From the NCBI GenBank assembly GCA_017524725.1, contig JAFXUZ010000063.1, positions 1 to 33,909 on the forward strand: a stretch of DNA of 33,909 nucleotides, given 5' to 3'. The DNA comes from Clostridia bacterium (GTDB lineage: Bacteria > Bacillota > Clostridia > Christensenellales > Aristaeellaceae). This document shows positions 7,164 to 15,516 of this stretch, one piece after another. Position 1 is the first letter of the stretch. Every line of letters begins with the position of its first letter. The notes beneath the pieces are model-generated. The model searched no databases. It was not told the origin of the DNA and saw nothing but the letters and a program-made list of their open reading frames with translations. The position numbers and the translations under genes are program-made.

Positions 7164-10100
7164 TCAGGCGTTTTTCTTCACGTCGGCCTCCTCTTCACGG
7201 AAATTCATGATATCGGCCAGTTTTTCCATGACGCGCACCGCGTCCCGCATCATTTCCAAAGTTTCCTTCCCGTTGTCGCGCAGCAATATGGCCGCCTGGG
7301 AAGATGCGGAAAACATCAGACGCCTGTCCGTCTTCGTCAGGGCAAGGTACAGCCTTTCAGGATCCGGACATTTTTCCAGGATGAAGCTCAAAAGCCCCTT
7401 CGTACCGGTGACCTTCGATACGAACAGCGAGGACGAGACCGCCTTGAGATGGGCCACGTCGATCAGGTTCATGACGCTTTCCGGGATCTCCCCGAAGCGG
7501 TCGATCAGCTCCTCGATCACGTCCTCCCTGTCCGCCCGGCTGCGGATGAGGGAAATGCGCTTGAACACCTCCATGCGCTGCCTCTCGTCCCGGACATAGG
7601 TCTGGGGGAGGTATGCGTCGACCTTCAGCTCGATGCGGGTCTCGGTCCGCCCCGAAGCGTCGCCGCCGCCCTTGATCTCCTGCACTGCCTCCTCGATCAT
7701 CCGGCAGTACAGGTCATAGCCTACCGCGGCGATGTTCCCGCTCTGCTCCGGACCGAAGATGTTGCCGGAACCGCGGATCTCCAGGTCGCGCATGGCCACC
7801 CGGAAGCCGGAGCCGAAGGCGGTGAATTCCCGTATGGCGCTCAGCCTTTTTTCGGCCACCTCGGAAAGCATCTTGTCCTTTTTGACGGTAAAATACGCAA
7901 AAGCCGTCCGGTTGGACCGCCCCACCCGTCCCCGCAGCTGATACAGCTGGCTCAGCCCGTAGCGGTCGGCGTCGTAAACGATCATGGTATTGGCGTTGGC
8001 CACGTCCAGGCCGTTTTCGATGATGGTGGAGGACAGGAGCACGTCGTATTTATGGTCGTAGAAATCCAGCATCACGTCCTCCAGCAGGTTCCCCGGCATC
8101 TGCCCGTGGGCTACTGCGATGCGTATACCGGGCAGGATGCTCCTCAGGTGGGAGGCGAAGGTGTCGATATGCTGAACGTGGTTATACAGGAAATAGACCT
8201 GTCCGCCCCTTCCCGCTTCCCTGGTCACCGCGTCCCGGACCAGGGCGTCGGAGTATTCGGTCACATAGGTCTGCACCGGATGCCTTTCCTCGGGCGGGGA
8301 GGTCAGAAGGCTCATGTCCCTTACCCCGATCATGGACATATGCAGCGTCCGGGGAATGGGCGTGGCGGAAAGGGTCAGGACGTCCACCTGTTTTTTAAAG
8401 TTCTTTATCTTTTCCTTGTGGCTGACACCGAAGCGCTGCTCCTCGTCCACCACCAGGAGCCCCAGATCCTTGAATACCACTTTGTCGGAGAGCAGCTTGT
8501 GGGTGCCGATGACGACGTCCAGCTTTCCCTCTTTGAGCTCTGTCAGGATGCGCCGGGTATCCTTTGCCGAGCGGAAACGGCTGAGCACCTCGGCGCGGAC
8601 CGCAAAGGCGTGGAACCTTTCCTGCACGGTGTAATAGTGCTGCTGGGCCAGGATGGTGGTGGGGCAAAGGATGGCCGCCTGCTTCCCGGACATGATGCAC
8701 TTGAACACCGCCCTGAGGGCCACCTCGGTCTTCCCGAAGCCCACGTCCCCGCAAAGCAGCCGGTCCATGTTCGTCGGCCGCTCCATATCCCGCTTGATGT
8801 CCTCCACCGCGTTCAATTGGTCGGTCGTCAGTTCATGGGGGAAGGCGTCCTCGAATTCCGCCTGCCACGGCGTATCCGGCGCAAAGGCATAGCCCGGCTT
8901 TTCCTGCCTTTCCGCATACAGCTTCACCAGGTCGAAAGCCAGTTCCTTCAGCCCGGCGCGCACCTTTTTGCGCTGCTTCAGCCACCGGTCGTCCCCCAGG
9001 CTGTTGAGCTCCGGCGGTTCGTCGTCGCCCCCGCCGATAAACTTCTGCACCCGGTCGAACTGGTCCGTGGGGACGTAAAGCCGGTCGCTGCCCCGATACT
9101 GGATCAGGAAATAATCCCGCCAGGAGCCTTCGCTCTGCAGGCGGACCGTGCCCCGGTAAATACCCACGCCGTGGCTTTCATGGACCACATAGTCCCCCTC
9201 GGACAGGTCGGTGAAGGCGTCGATCCTGGCCACCGCGGTATCGCCGCGCACGCTGCGCTTCTTTTTTTCCTGCCGGGAGGACCCGAAAATATCGGAATCC
9301 GCGATCACGTTCAGCCCGTCCTCGGGCAGGATGAAGCCCTGGCCCAGGGAATACGGCAGGATGCCCTCGCCGGGAAGGGGTCCGGGGCCGTCCCGGATCA
9401 CCCCGATCTCGATATTGAACTCGCTCAGGGCGTGGATCAGGCGCTGCTGCCGGTTTTCGCCCCCGGCGCACAGGTAAAACCGTGTTTTTTTCTGCCGCCA
9501 GGTCCTGATATCGTCCGCCAGGTCCCTGAGCCGTGAAAAATACTTGACGGAATTCGTTCCCGGCCAGGACATGACCCGGTCGGCATGAAAGGAAAGCTGT
9601 CCCCTGAGGAATTTCTGCAGCGTCACGGTCTGGCAGGCAGCAAGGTCGTTCCTGATCCCTTCACGGCTGAGGAGGGCGTCTTTCCATTCCCATATGGCGT
9701 CGCCGCGTTCCACGGCCGCCTTCAGGTCGGCAAGGAATCCCGCCTCCCGGTCCTCCCAGGCCTCGGAAACATGCTCCGGGTCGTCCACGAACACGACGGG
9801 GGGCTCGTCGAACCAGGACCAGACCCCGGTCCTTTCAAGTCCCAGGAACCCGGCCCATTTCATCAGGTCCCCGGAATAATGGCCGGAGGCGTCCGTTTCC
9901 AGGATGCGTTCGTTTTCGCTCCTCAGTCCGCCGGACTCCAGGGAAGCCGCCTCCTGCCGGGCGATCTGGGCCCGGACGGCGCGGCGCATGTCCTGCGTCC
10001 GGGAAGGATCCCCCTGATCCCACAAAAAGACCCGGGCGGGATAGATCCTTGCCTCTTCTTCCAGGTTTTCCACGCTCCGCTGCGTCAAAGGATCGAAAAG

Positions 10101-10703
10101 GCGCACCAGGTCGATCTCGTCCCCGAAGAACTCCACCCGGATGGCCCGCTTTTCCCCGGCGGGCCAGATATCGGCGATATCGCCGCGCATGGCGTACTGC
10201 ATGGGGCCTTCCACCATGCTCCGGCGCTCGTAGCCGGCCCGGTGAAGCTTTTCCCCCAGATCCTCCTGCTTCATGGCAATGCCCCGGGAAAAGCTGACGC
10301 TCTTTTCACGGAATTCCCGCATGGACCCCATGGGCAACATCAGGCTCCCCGCCGATACGACCAGGACGTCCACCCGGTTTTCCGCCAGGGCCCTGAGGGT
10401 CTCCAGGCGCTGCTCCGCGTTTTCCGTTCCCCCGACCCCGTCCACAAAAAGGACTTCCCGGTCGGGAAGGAAGCGGCACCTGTCCCCCAGCCAGGCGGCG
10501 ATCTCACCGGCCATCCGTTCGGCCCGGCGGGGAGAGGATGTGACAAACAGCACCTTTTTCCCGGTTTTCTCCGCCGTCACCGCCGAAAGGAGCGCTTCCT
10601 GCCCGTCGCAGACGTCATAGAGCGCGGCGCTTTCATTTTCCCTGACCGGCCCCTCTATGATCTCCTTCAGGCGGCCGGAATAAAACAGATCCAGATAACT
10701 CAT
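7164..10703 (-). CDS. mfd: Transcription-repair coupling factor Mfd
   Basis: This 1179-residue protein has full family length. It begins with the UvrB-like damage-recognition region (about 1-350). The CarD/TRCF RNA-polymerase-interaction domain is near 495-565 (EGDYVVHESHGVGIYRG). The SF2 translocase follows, with Walker A GDVGFGKTE (K658), the DEEQ box (753-756) and SATPIPRTL, and then the C-terminal TRCF domain. Mfd pushes stalled RNA polymerase off DNA and recruits UvrA for repair. Start ATG 10703 has CGGGAGGATAG directly upstream. It lies downstream of pth in the same direction, the arrangement usual in Firmicutes. Confidence 0.97.
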   Translation of the reverse strand: MSYLDLFYSGRLKEIIEGPVRENESAALYDVCDGQEALLSAVTAEKTGKKVLFVTSSPRRAERMAGEIAAWLGDRCRFLPDREVLFVDGVGGTENAEQRLETLRALAENRVDVLVVSAGSLMLPMGSMREFREKSVSFSRGIAMKQEDLGEKLHRAGYERRSMVEGPMQYAMRGDIADIWPAGEKRAIRVEFFGDEIDLVRLFDPLTQRSVENLEEEARIYPARVFLWDQGDPSRTQDMRRAVRAQIARQEAASLESGGLRSENERILETDASGHYSGDLMKWAGFLGLERTGVWSWFDEPPVVFVDDPEHVSEAWEDREAGFLADLKAAVERGDAIWEWKDALLSREGIRNDLAACQTVTLQKFLRGQLSFHADRVMSWPGTNSVKYFSRLRDLADDIRTWRQKKTRFYLCAGGENRQQRLIHALSEFNIEIGVIRDGPGPLPGEGILPYSLGQGFILPEDGLNVIADSDIFGSSRQEKKKRSVRGDTAVARIDAFTDLSEGDYVVHESHGVGIYRGTVRLQSEGSWRDYFLIQYRGSDRLYVPTDQFDRVQKFIGGGDDEPPELNSLGDDRWLKQRKKVRAGLKELAFDLVKLYAERQEKPGYAFAPDTPWQAEFEDAFPHELTTDQLNAVEDIKRDMERPTNMDRLLCGDVGFGKTEVALRAVFKCIMSGKQAAILCPTTILAQQHYYTVQERFHAFAVRAEVLSRFRSAKDTRRILTELKEGKLDVVIGTHKLLSDKVVFKDLGLLVVDEEQRFGVSHKEKIKNFKKQVDVLTLSATPIPRTLHMSMIGVRDMSLLTSPPEERHPVQTYVTEYSDALVRDAVTREAGRGGQVYFLYNHVQHIDTFASHLRSILPGIRIAVAHGQMPGNLLEDVMLDFYDHKYDVLLSSTIIENGLDVANANTMIVYDADRYGLSQLYQLRGRVGRSNRTAFAYFTVKKDKMLSEVAEKRLSAIREFTAFGSGFRVAMRDLEIRGSGNIFGPEQSGNIAAVGYDLYCRMIEEAVQEIKGGGDASGRTETRIELKVDAYLPQTYVRDERQRMEVFKRISLIRSRADREDVIEELIDRFGEIPESVMNLIDVAHLKAVSSSLFVSKVTGTKGLLSFILEKCPDPERLYLALTKTDRRLMFSASSQAAILLRDNGKETLEMMRDAVRVMEKLADIMNFREEEADVKKNA

Positions 10704-10827
10704 CTATCCTCCCGCTGGTCTTTTTTCTTATAAGCAAAGCGTCGGGGCTGAAGGGCTTTCCCGGCGGCAGAACGTCATGAGAAGCTTTCTTCTTCAGCCC
10801 TGCTTCCCATGAACGGGAAAGCATTTT
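10704..10827 (-). other. pth-mfd intergenic spacer with long inverted repeat
   Basis: This 124-base gap contains GGGCTGAAG near 10745 and its complement CTTCAGCCC near 10795, able to form a 9-bp stem with a loop of about 40 bases. No U-tract follows, so it is not an obvious terminator and the two genes could be co-transcribed. It ends in the mfd ribosome site. Confidence 0.4.
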
Positions 10828-11448
10828 TCAGTCCTTCGGGCCGCCTTCGGGATCGGCGGGTATCTTTTCCGGCCGCGAGCGCACATTGAAGCGGTTCATG
10901 CAAAGGCTGATCCCGTTCCTGATATAAAAATCCGCCGCGTCAGCCGCCAGGCAATAGGCGTCATAGGCCGTCTGTCTCTCCTCCTGGCTGGCATAGGAGG
11001 AAAGGACCCAGTCCTTCAGGTCCCATTTTTCGGGAGCCCTGCCGATGCCCACCCGTATCCTCGGGAAATCCTCCCGCCCGGTCAGGTAAACGATGTTCCT
11101 CATCCCGTTATGGGTCCCGGGACCGCCGCCGGCGCGGACGCGCACCTGGCCGAAGGGCAGATCGATGTCGTCATGGATCACCATAACGTCCGCCGGCTCG
11201 CATTTATACCAGGAGATCAATTCCGCCACGGCCTGGCCGGACAGGTTCATGAACGTCTGGGGCTGCACCAGTACACACCGGGTATCCCCGACCGTCCCTT
11301 CACCGATAAGGGCATGGCATTTTAGTTTTTTCAGGGGGATGTTCTCCTTTTGCGCCAGGAGCTCCACCACGTCAAAGCCTACGTTATGCCGTGTGCGCGC
11401 GTACTGGCTTCCCGGATTCCCCAGGCCGACGATGATTTTCAGATCCAT
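10828..11448 (-). CDS. pth: Peptidyl-tRNA hydrolase
   Basis: This 206-residue enzyme releases tRNA from peptidyl-tRNAs that drop off ribosomes. The active-site residues of the bacterial family are present: N11 and H21 (in GLGNPG and TRHNVGFD), N68 (in TFMNLS), D93 (in IHDDIDLPFG) and N114 (in GTHNGMRNI). A charged, Pro-rich tail of about 15 residues follows the core. The start codon is preceded by GGAAGGAG. It heads the pth-mfd pair and has a leader of about 170 bases with tandem hairpin repeats. Confidence 0.96.
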   Translation of the reverse strand: MDLKIIVGLGNPGSQYARTRHNVGFDVVELLAQKENIPLKKLKCHALIGEGTVGDTRCVLVQPQTFMNLSGQAVAELISWYKCEPADVMVIHDDIDLPFGQVRVRAGGGPGTHNGMRNIVYLTGREDFPRIRVGIGRAPEKWDLKDWVLSSYASQEERQTAYDAYCLAADAADFYIRNGISLCMNRFNVRSRPEKIPADPEGGPKD

Positions 11449-11485
11449 CCCAGACTCCTTCCCGGACCGATCGGCGCCGGCCCTC

Positions 11486-11564
11486 CAAAAAGCACGTCAG
11501 GGCCTCCTCCCATCGGAGGGGCCTTTCAAAAAACGCGTCGGGACCCCTCTTTTCGGGGGCCTTT
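11486..11564 (-). repeat. Two tandem hairpin-forming repeats in the pth leader
   Basis: Units 11486-11526 and 11527-11564 align over nearly their full length. On the minus strand each starts AAAGGCCCC, forms a GC-rich stem and ends in GACG followed by CGTTTTTTG or TGCTTTTTGG. Both look like short terminators or attenuators within the transcribed leader of pth. No leader peptide or known riboswitch core was recognised. Confidence 0.6.
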
Positions 11565-11576
11565 AACGCAAATCGC

Positions 11577-11611
11577 AAAAGACGCAAAAAGACGCAAAAA
11601 GGCGCAAAAAA
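11577..11611. repeat. Phased A-tracts with a 10-bp GACGCAAAAA repeat
   Basis: A-tracts begin at 11577, 11586, 11596 and 11606, nearly one helical turn apart, within repeats of GACGCAAAAA. Such phasing predicts intrinsic DNA bending. It lies between the divergent pth and SH3-protein promoters and, in the pth direction, at the very start of the transcript as U-tracts. The same CGCAAAAA word recurs upstream of the tRNA-Leu promoter. Confidence 0.6.
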
Positions 11612-11623
11612 TGCGCGGATAAC

Positions 11624-11632
11624 ATTATAACA
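11624..11632 (-). promoter_or_regulatory. Extended -10 promoter of pth-mfd
   Basis: On the minus strand TGTTATAAT (11632-11624) is a TGn-extended perfect -10 box. The -35 region (TGTTAA, 17 bases upstream) is weak, as is usual for extended -10 promoters. It would start transcription near 11617, so the leader includes the phased tracts and the tandem hairpins. Confidence 0.6.
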
Positions 11633-11706
11633 TGGTTTTTTGACGATTAACAGAGAAAAATTAATGTAAAAACAGGCTGAAAGCAGGGTTGAAAGTGCCT
11701 CCGCTA

Positions 11707-11735
11707 TTGACCTTGTAATAGTTTTGTAATATAAT
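11707..11735 (+). promoter_or_regulatory. Promoter of the SH3-repeat protein gene
   Basis: TTGACC (11707-11712) and TATAAT (11730-11735) are spaced by 17 bases. Transcription would start near 11742, about 60 bases before the start codon. Confidence 0.75.
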
Positions 11736-11800
11736 TTAACAGAATTTAAAGATTTTCAGGACCCTTCTCCCGATTTAAGCCATCAGAACGGAGGGACTTT

Positions 11801-14800
11801 ATGGTTCGTCTTACGGAAAGGTTTTCCCCTGTTTCTTCAGCGGCCGGGCATTGCGCCGCGCAGCGTTTTTGCGCTCTGTCCTCTTTTGCCGGGAACACAT
11901 GCCTGTTCCTGGCCCTGTGCATGATCCTGACGCTTTTTCCCGCCGGGATATCCTCATCCCTGGCAGACACGCCCGGCTCGGGCTACGTCAATTACAACAG
12001 CGTCTTTTTCCGCAAGACGCCTTCCACCGCCAACAACTCTGAGTACTGGGGGTTTCTTGACTATGCCTGGCCCGTGACGGTGCTGGGCAGCGAGACCAAC
12101 GCCGACGGCGCCTGGTACAGGGTAGAGACCACCCTGCCGCGGGATCCTTCCCTTTCCATCGCCGGTTACATCATGCAGCGGTACGTCACCGTCACGGTGC
12201 CCTTTGTGACATCCGCTCCCGCTGCCTCTCCCACTGCCGTCCCATCTGTTTCACAGACAGCATATATCAATACCGATCGTGTCTATTTCCGCAAAAACGC
12301 CGGCACCTCCTCCGACAACTGGGCCCTTCTGCCCATCGACTGGCCTGTGACGGTCACCGGCTTCACCTATGTCGGCAGCGCCAAATGGTACAGCGTTTCC
12401 GCGGCCATTCCGGGCGGAGCGGACACGCCTGTCACAGGCTATGTCCGTTCCGATTATGTCACCCTGGGGACCCCCGCCATTCCTTCGCCCTCCCTTTCCT
12501 CACAGGATGCGGAAGCCGCCGATCTTTCCGGCTATGCCCTGGTCCTTTACAGCGGCACCAACGTCCGCCTGACCGCGGACCCCGCTTCCGTCCCTGTCAC
12601 GGCGCTCATGTCCGGCCAGGTCGTCACGGTGCTGGACGATGAAACGGACGGATCGGTCCATATCCGGTTCCAGTTTGTAGACGGCTTTGTCGCTTCCTCC
12701 TCCCTTAAAATGCTGACGAAGGACGAATACGCCGCCCTGATCGACCCAAACTACACACCCTTCCCCGAGGTGCAGCCCGAAACAGCGGAAATTCCCGCTC
12801 AGGAATTGGCTGAAAACACCCCTGAAGGCGCTCCTCAGGACGCTTTGATTCCTGCAGAAGACGCAGGGGTCCTTTCCGGTTACGCCCTGGTCATCAACGA
12901 CGGCGCCGGATTGTACCTGGCTGCGGACCCGAATGCCCCTACCTTTACATCCCTTCTTTCCGGACAGATCGTAACGCTCCTTGACGACGGGGAAAACGGG
13001 ATGTTCCATATCCGCGTCCAGGTGCTGGAGGGGTTCGTTTCCGCTTCGGACATCCGCCTCCTGACTGAAGCGGAATACGCTTCCCTGATCGATCCTTCCC
13101 ATACGCTTCCGCCTTCTCCCACCCCCTCGCCCTCACCCCGACCCACCTTCACCCCGGCTCCGACGCCGTCCTATATGATCCTTGGCTACATCCAACTGAC
13201 CAAGGGCGGCGTGAATCTCCGCTCCGAGCCCGGCGGCGTTTCCCTGAATCCCTCCGAAGAGACGCAGCTTTTAAGGTATACCTATCTTCCCTACATCAGG
13301 CAGCCCGTTTTCCATGACGGCTGGTACTGGATCCAGGTCTATTCCCCGCAGCTGGACGCCTACGGCTATATCCGGTCCGACTGCTGCCAGATCGTTTCCT
13401 CCACCCCCGTCCCTTCGCCGTCCGCAGGAGATCCCGCGGGGACGGGCCCCGAAGCCTCCGGATATCTCCGTCTTACCCGGCCCGATGTCAACCTGCGTTC
13501 CGCTCCCGGCGGCAGTTCCCTGACCCCCGATGAAAAGGACCGCCTGACCGTCGAAACCCCGATTGCGTTTTACGGGGTCCCCGTCAGCCAGGGCGGCTAC
13601 ACTTGGGCTTTCATCTGCTATAACGGCGTGTGGGGCTACATCCGGTCCGACTGCTACGAGATCCTGCTGTCCACCGAGACCCCGGAACCCACAGCCACTC
13701 CCGTTCCTCAGCTGAAGGGATATATCCATACCGTTGCTGAAGACGTCAACATCCGCAAGACCCCCGGCGGGACCATTCTCCTCCAGGTAAAGACCGGGAC
13801 CATTTTCCCCTGGTACGGGGATACGGACCATGAGGGCGAAACCTGGAAAATGGTCTGGCTCGAACAGAAAAAGACCTATGCCTACGTCCTGGGTTCCCTG
13901 ACCGGGGAATACACCTATATCACCCCCGAACCCACCCTTTCGCCTTTTACCGACGTCCCCACGGTCTCCCCCGCGCCGACGCCGTCCTACATTACGGCTG
14001 TGCCCGCGGTCACCTCCGCCCCTGCTGTGGCCTTTGGATACGCGGTCACCACCGCGTCCCAGGTCTATGTCCGCTCCTCCGCCTCGGCGGATTCCCGTCC
14101 CCTTTTCCTTGTCGCCGACGCGGGAACGGTCATCATGACCGCGGGAGAAGCCGTCAGTGACCGCAAAAACCTGTGGATCCCCGTAATGTATAACGGGACC
14201 GAAGGTTTTATCAGCGGTGATTTTGTCCGCGTCCTCAGCGCCTGGGAATCCGAAATCTATCAGTCCGAAGGCGTTGTCCCCACGCCCAGTCCCATCCCGG
14301 TGGATCCGTCCCGGGATTCCGATCACCTGATCATTACCTCCGACAGGGTCTTCATCCGCTTTGGCAGCGGTCAATCCTTCAAATCGGAGCCCGTCTTCGC
14401 AAACAGCGGCGATATCTTCCTTTATTATGGAAGCGCCGCGGACACATCGGGATCCGACGCGATCTGGTACCGCGTGGATTTCAGAGGCGCCGAACGCTAT
14501 ATCAATTCAAATTTCGCGCGGATCCTCTCCATCAGCGAATTTGAAGAACTCACAGCGGCAAACGCGGTCCCGACACAAACGCCCGCGCCCTCTCCGGAGC
14601 CCTCACCCGCTCTTTCACCCGACGCTCCTTCTCCTGACTTACCCTATTCGGACCTGCCGGGGGAGATCATCGTCGTCATTCCCGCCGATTACCGCCTGCT
14701 CTCCAGGGACAGCGAAGGCAGCGACGTTACGGAACTTCAGGAAGCCCTTTACCTGCTGGGTTACCTTGAGGCGGAGGGGATCACCGGGGTCTTCGACCCC

Positions 14801-14917
14801 GCCACCCAGACCGCCGTCATCACTTTCCAGTCCGAACACAGCCTGGACGTGACAGGTATCGTCAACCGGGATACCTGGGACGGCATCTTTCTGTATTTCA
14901 TGGACTCCGAGGGCTGA
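11801..14917 (+). CDS. Secreted nine-repeat SH3-like protein with C-terminal peptidoglycan-binding domain
   Basis: This 1038-residue protein has a long positively charged N-terminus and a hydrophobic segment at about 33-55, ending near SSLAD, consistent with a signal peptide or anchor. Nine SH3b-like repeats begin near residues 61, 154, 244, 360, 462, 554, 640, 746 and 843. Most open with GY or AY plus a V.LR or V.FRK strand and end with GYIRSD-like strands. Pro/Thr/Ser linkers separate them. Residues 964-1036 form a PG_binding_1 domain (SEGSDVTELQEALYLLGYL ... FDPATQTAVITFQ). No catalytic domain is visible, so a structural or sensory wall-binding role is inferred. GGAGGG precedes ATG 11801. 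It has its own promoter and terminator and runs against the presumed replication direction. Confidence 0.88.
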   Translation: MVRLTERFSPVSSAAGHCAAQRFCALSSFAGNTCLFLALCMILTLFPAGISSSLADTPGSGYVNYNSVFFRKTPSTANNSEYWGFLDYAWPVTVLGSETNADGAWYRVETTLPRDPSLSIAGYIMQRYVTVTVPFVTSAPAASPTAVPSVSQTAYINTDRVYFRKNAGTSSDNWALLPIDWPVTVTGFTYVGSAKWYSVSAAIPGGADTPVTGYVRSDYVTLGTPAIPSPSLSSQDAEAADLSGYALVLYSGTNVRLTADPASVPVTALMSGQVVTVLDDETDGSVHIRFQFVDGFVASSSLKMLTKDEYAALIDPNYTPFPEVQPETAEIPAQELAENTPEGAPQDALIPAEDAGVLSGYALVINDGAGLYLAADPNAPTFTSLLSGQIVTLLDDGENGMFHIRVQVLEGFVSASDIRLLTEAEYASLIDPSHTLPPSPTPSPSPRPTFTPAPTPSYMILGYIQLTKGGVNLRSEPGGVSLNPSEETQLLRYTYLPYIRQPVFHDGWYWIQVYSPQLDAYGYIRSDCCQIVSSTPVPSPSAGDPAGTGPEASGYLRLTRPDVNLRSAPGGSSLTPDEKDRLTVETPIAFYGVPVSQGGYTWAFICYNGVWGYIRSDCYEILLSTETPEPTATPVPQLKGYIHTVAEDVNIRKTPGGTILLQVKTGTIFPWYGDTDHEGETWKMVWLEQKKTYAYVLGSLTGEYTYITPEPTLSPFTDVPTVSPAPTPSYITAVPAVTSAPAVAFGYAVTTASQVYVRSSASADSRPLFLVADAGTVIMTAGEAVSDRKNLWIPVMYNGTEGFISGDFVRVLSAWESEIYQSEGVVPTPSPIPVDPSRDSDHLIITSDRVFIRFGSGQSFKSEPVFANSGDIFLYYGSAADTSGSDAIWYRVDFRGAERYINSNFARILSISEFEELTAANAVPTQTPAPSPEPSPALSPDAPSPDLPYSDLPGEIIVVIPADYRLLSRDSEGSDVTELQEALYLLGYLEAEGITGVFDPATQTAVITFQSEHSLDVTGIVNRDTWDGIFLYFMDSEG

Positions 14918-14927
14918 ATGCCCTCAC

Positions 14928-14965
14928 GGCAGCCGCTTTTTTTCCGCGGCTGCCTCACTTTTTTA
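14928..14965 (+). terminator. Terminator of the SH3-repeat protein gene
   Basis: GGCAGCCGC (14928-14936) and GCGGCTGCC (14946-14954) form a perfect 9-bp stem, followed by TCAC and six Ts. It starts 10 bases after the stop codon and separates the gene from the origin-like region. Confidence 0.85.
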
Positions 14966-15000
14966 ATTTCTTTTTATCTTTTGTCATTTTTTCCGGATTG

Positions 15001-15440
15001 TTCATAAAACAGTGGATAAACGACGCCGTCTTTGTTCCCTGCCGACGCCGGACTGCCGAAAGAAGCGGTCTTTTTTTCAACAGGGCGGTGTTTTTATCCC
15101 TGTGGATCCTGTGGATAACCTTGTTTTCCTCCGTTTTTCCTTTTGCCGCCTCCGACTTGATTTTTGTCCGGTTTTATGCTTTAATTATCTTTGTGACGGA
15201 AGTGTAAAACTGTTTTTTTCGATTGTTTTTCTTTCGGGAAACAATTTTCTTTTTCCTCCGGCCCGCCCCTTCCCCCGGCCGGCCTTATCCACCGAAGGCC
15301 GGGGTTATCCATAAGGACCGCCGTCTCTTTCCACCGGGTGAAAACCTTCGTAAACCCCGTATTTGCGGGCCGGAAAAGTGTTTATCCACTTTTTCCACCG
15401 TCTCTTATTCTATAACGATATTATTATATATTCTTCTGTC
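15001..15440. other. oriC: Probable chromosomal replication origin (oriC) beside dnaN
   Basis: DnaA-box matches cluster in a gap of about 600 bases with no gene. They are TTATCCACT at 15011-15019 (minus), TTATCCACA at 15110-15118 (minus, perfect), TTATCCACC at 15285-15293, TTATCCATA at 15305-15313 and TTATCCACT at 15382-15390. A 7/9 match (15101-15109) directly abuts the perfect box in the same orientation, and TTTTCCACC lies at 15391-15399. Left boxes point one way, right boxes the other. An AT-rich stretch follows the rightmost boxes. dnaN begins 77 bases later, and gene direction switches across the region. In most Firmicutes dnaA would sit here; it does not. The open frames crossing the region are spurious. 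Confidence 0.75.
15401..15440. other. Candidate DNA unwinding element of oriC
   Basis: This 40-base stretch is almost all A/T, with a core of TATAACGATATTATTATATA at 15411-15430. It directly follows DnaA boxes at 15382-15399, the layout of box cluster then unwinding region seen in Bacillus oriC. TTA-TTA at 15421-15426 could belong to a DnaA-trio, but this is only suggestive. Confidence 0.55.
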
Positions 15441-15516
15441 TGCTTTTGTTTTCCCGCGCGGAAAACGAAAATCGGAGAAACAGCGTAGATCCGCTGTCAA
15501 AAGGAAGGGAAAACAA

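Noticed and set aside
7449..9536. 695-codon plus-strand open frame opposite mfd
   Set aside because: It is the antisense shadow of a complete, well-conserved mfd gene. High GC removes stop codons on the opposite strand, and there is no ribosome site or recognisable domain.
11486..11564. T-box or other known riboswitch in the pth leader
   Set aside because: No T-box sequence, specifier loop or antiterminator pairing could be seen; only repeated simple hairpins.
11566..11612. CRISPR-like short repeats (GACGCAAAAA)
   Set aside because: The unit is only 10 bases with no spacers; phased A-tracts explain it better, and no cas genes are present.
15223..15516. Upstream extension of the dnaN frame
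   Set aside because: It would translate the DnaA boxes and the AT-rich unwinding region; GTG 15517 has a good ribosome site and gives the normal clamp N-terminus.
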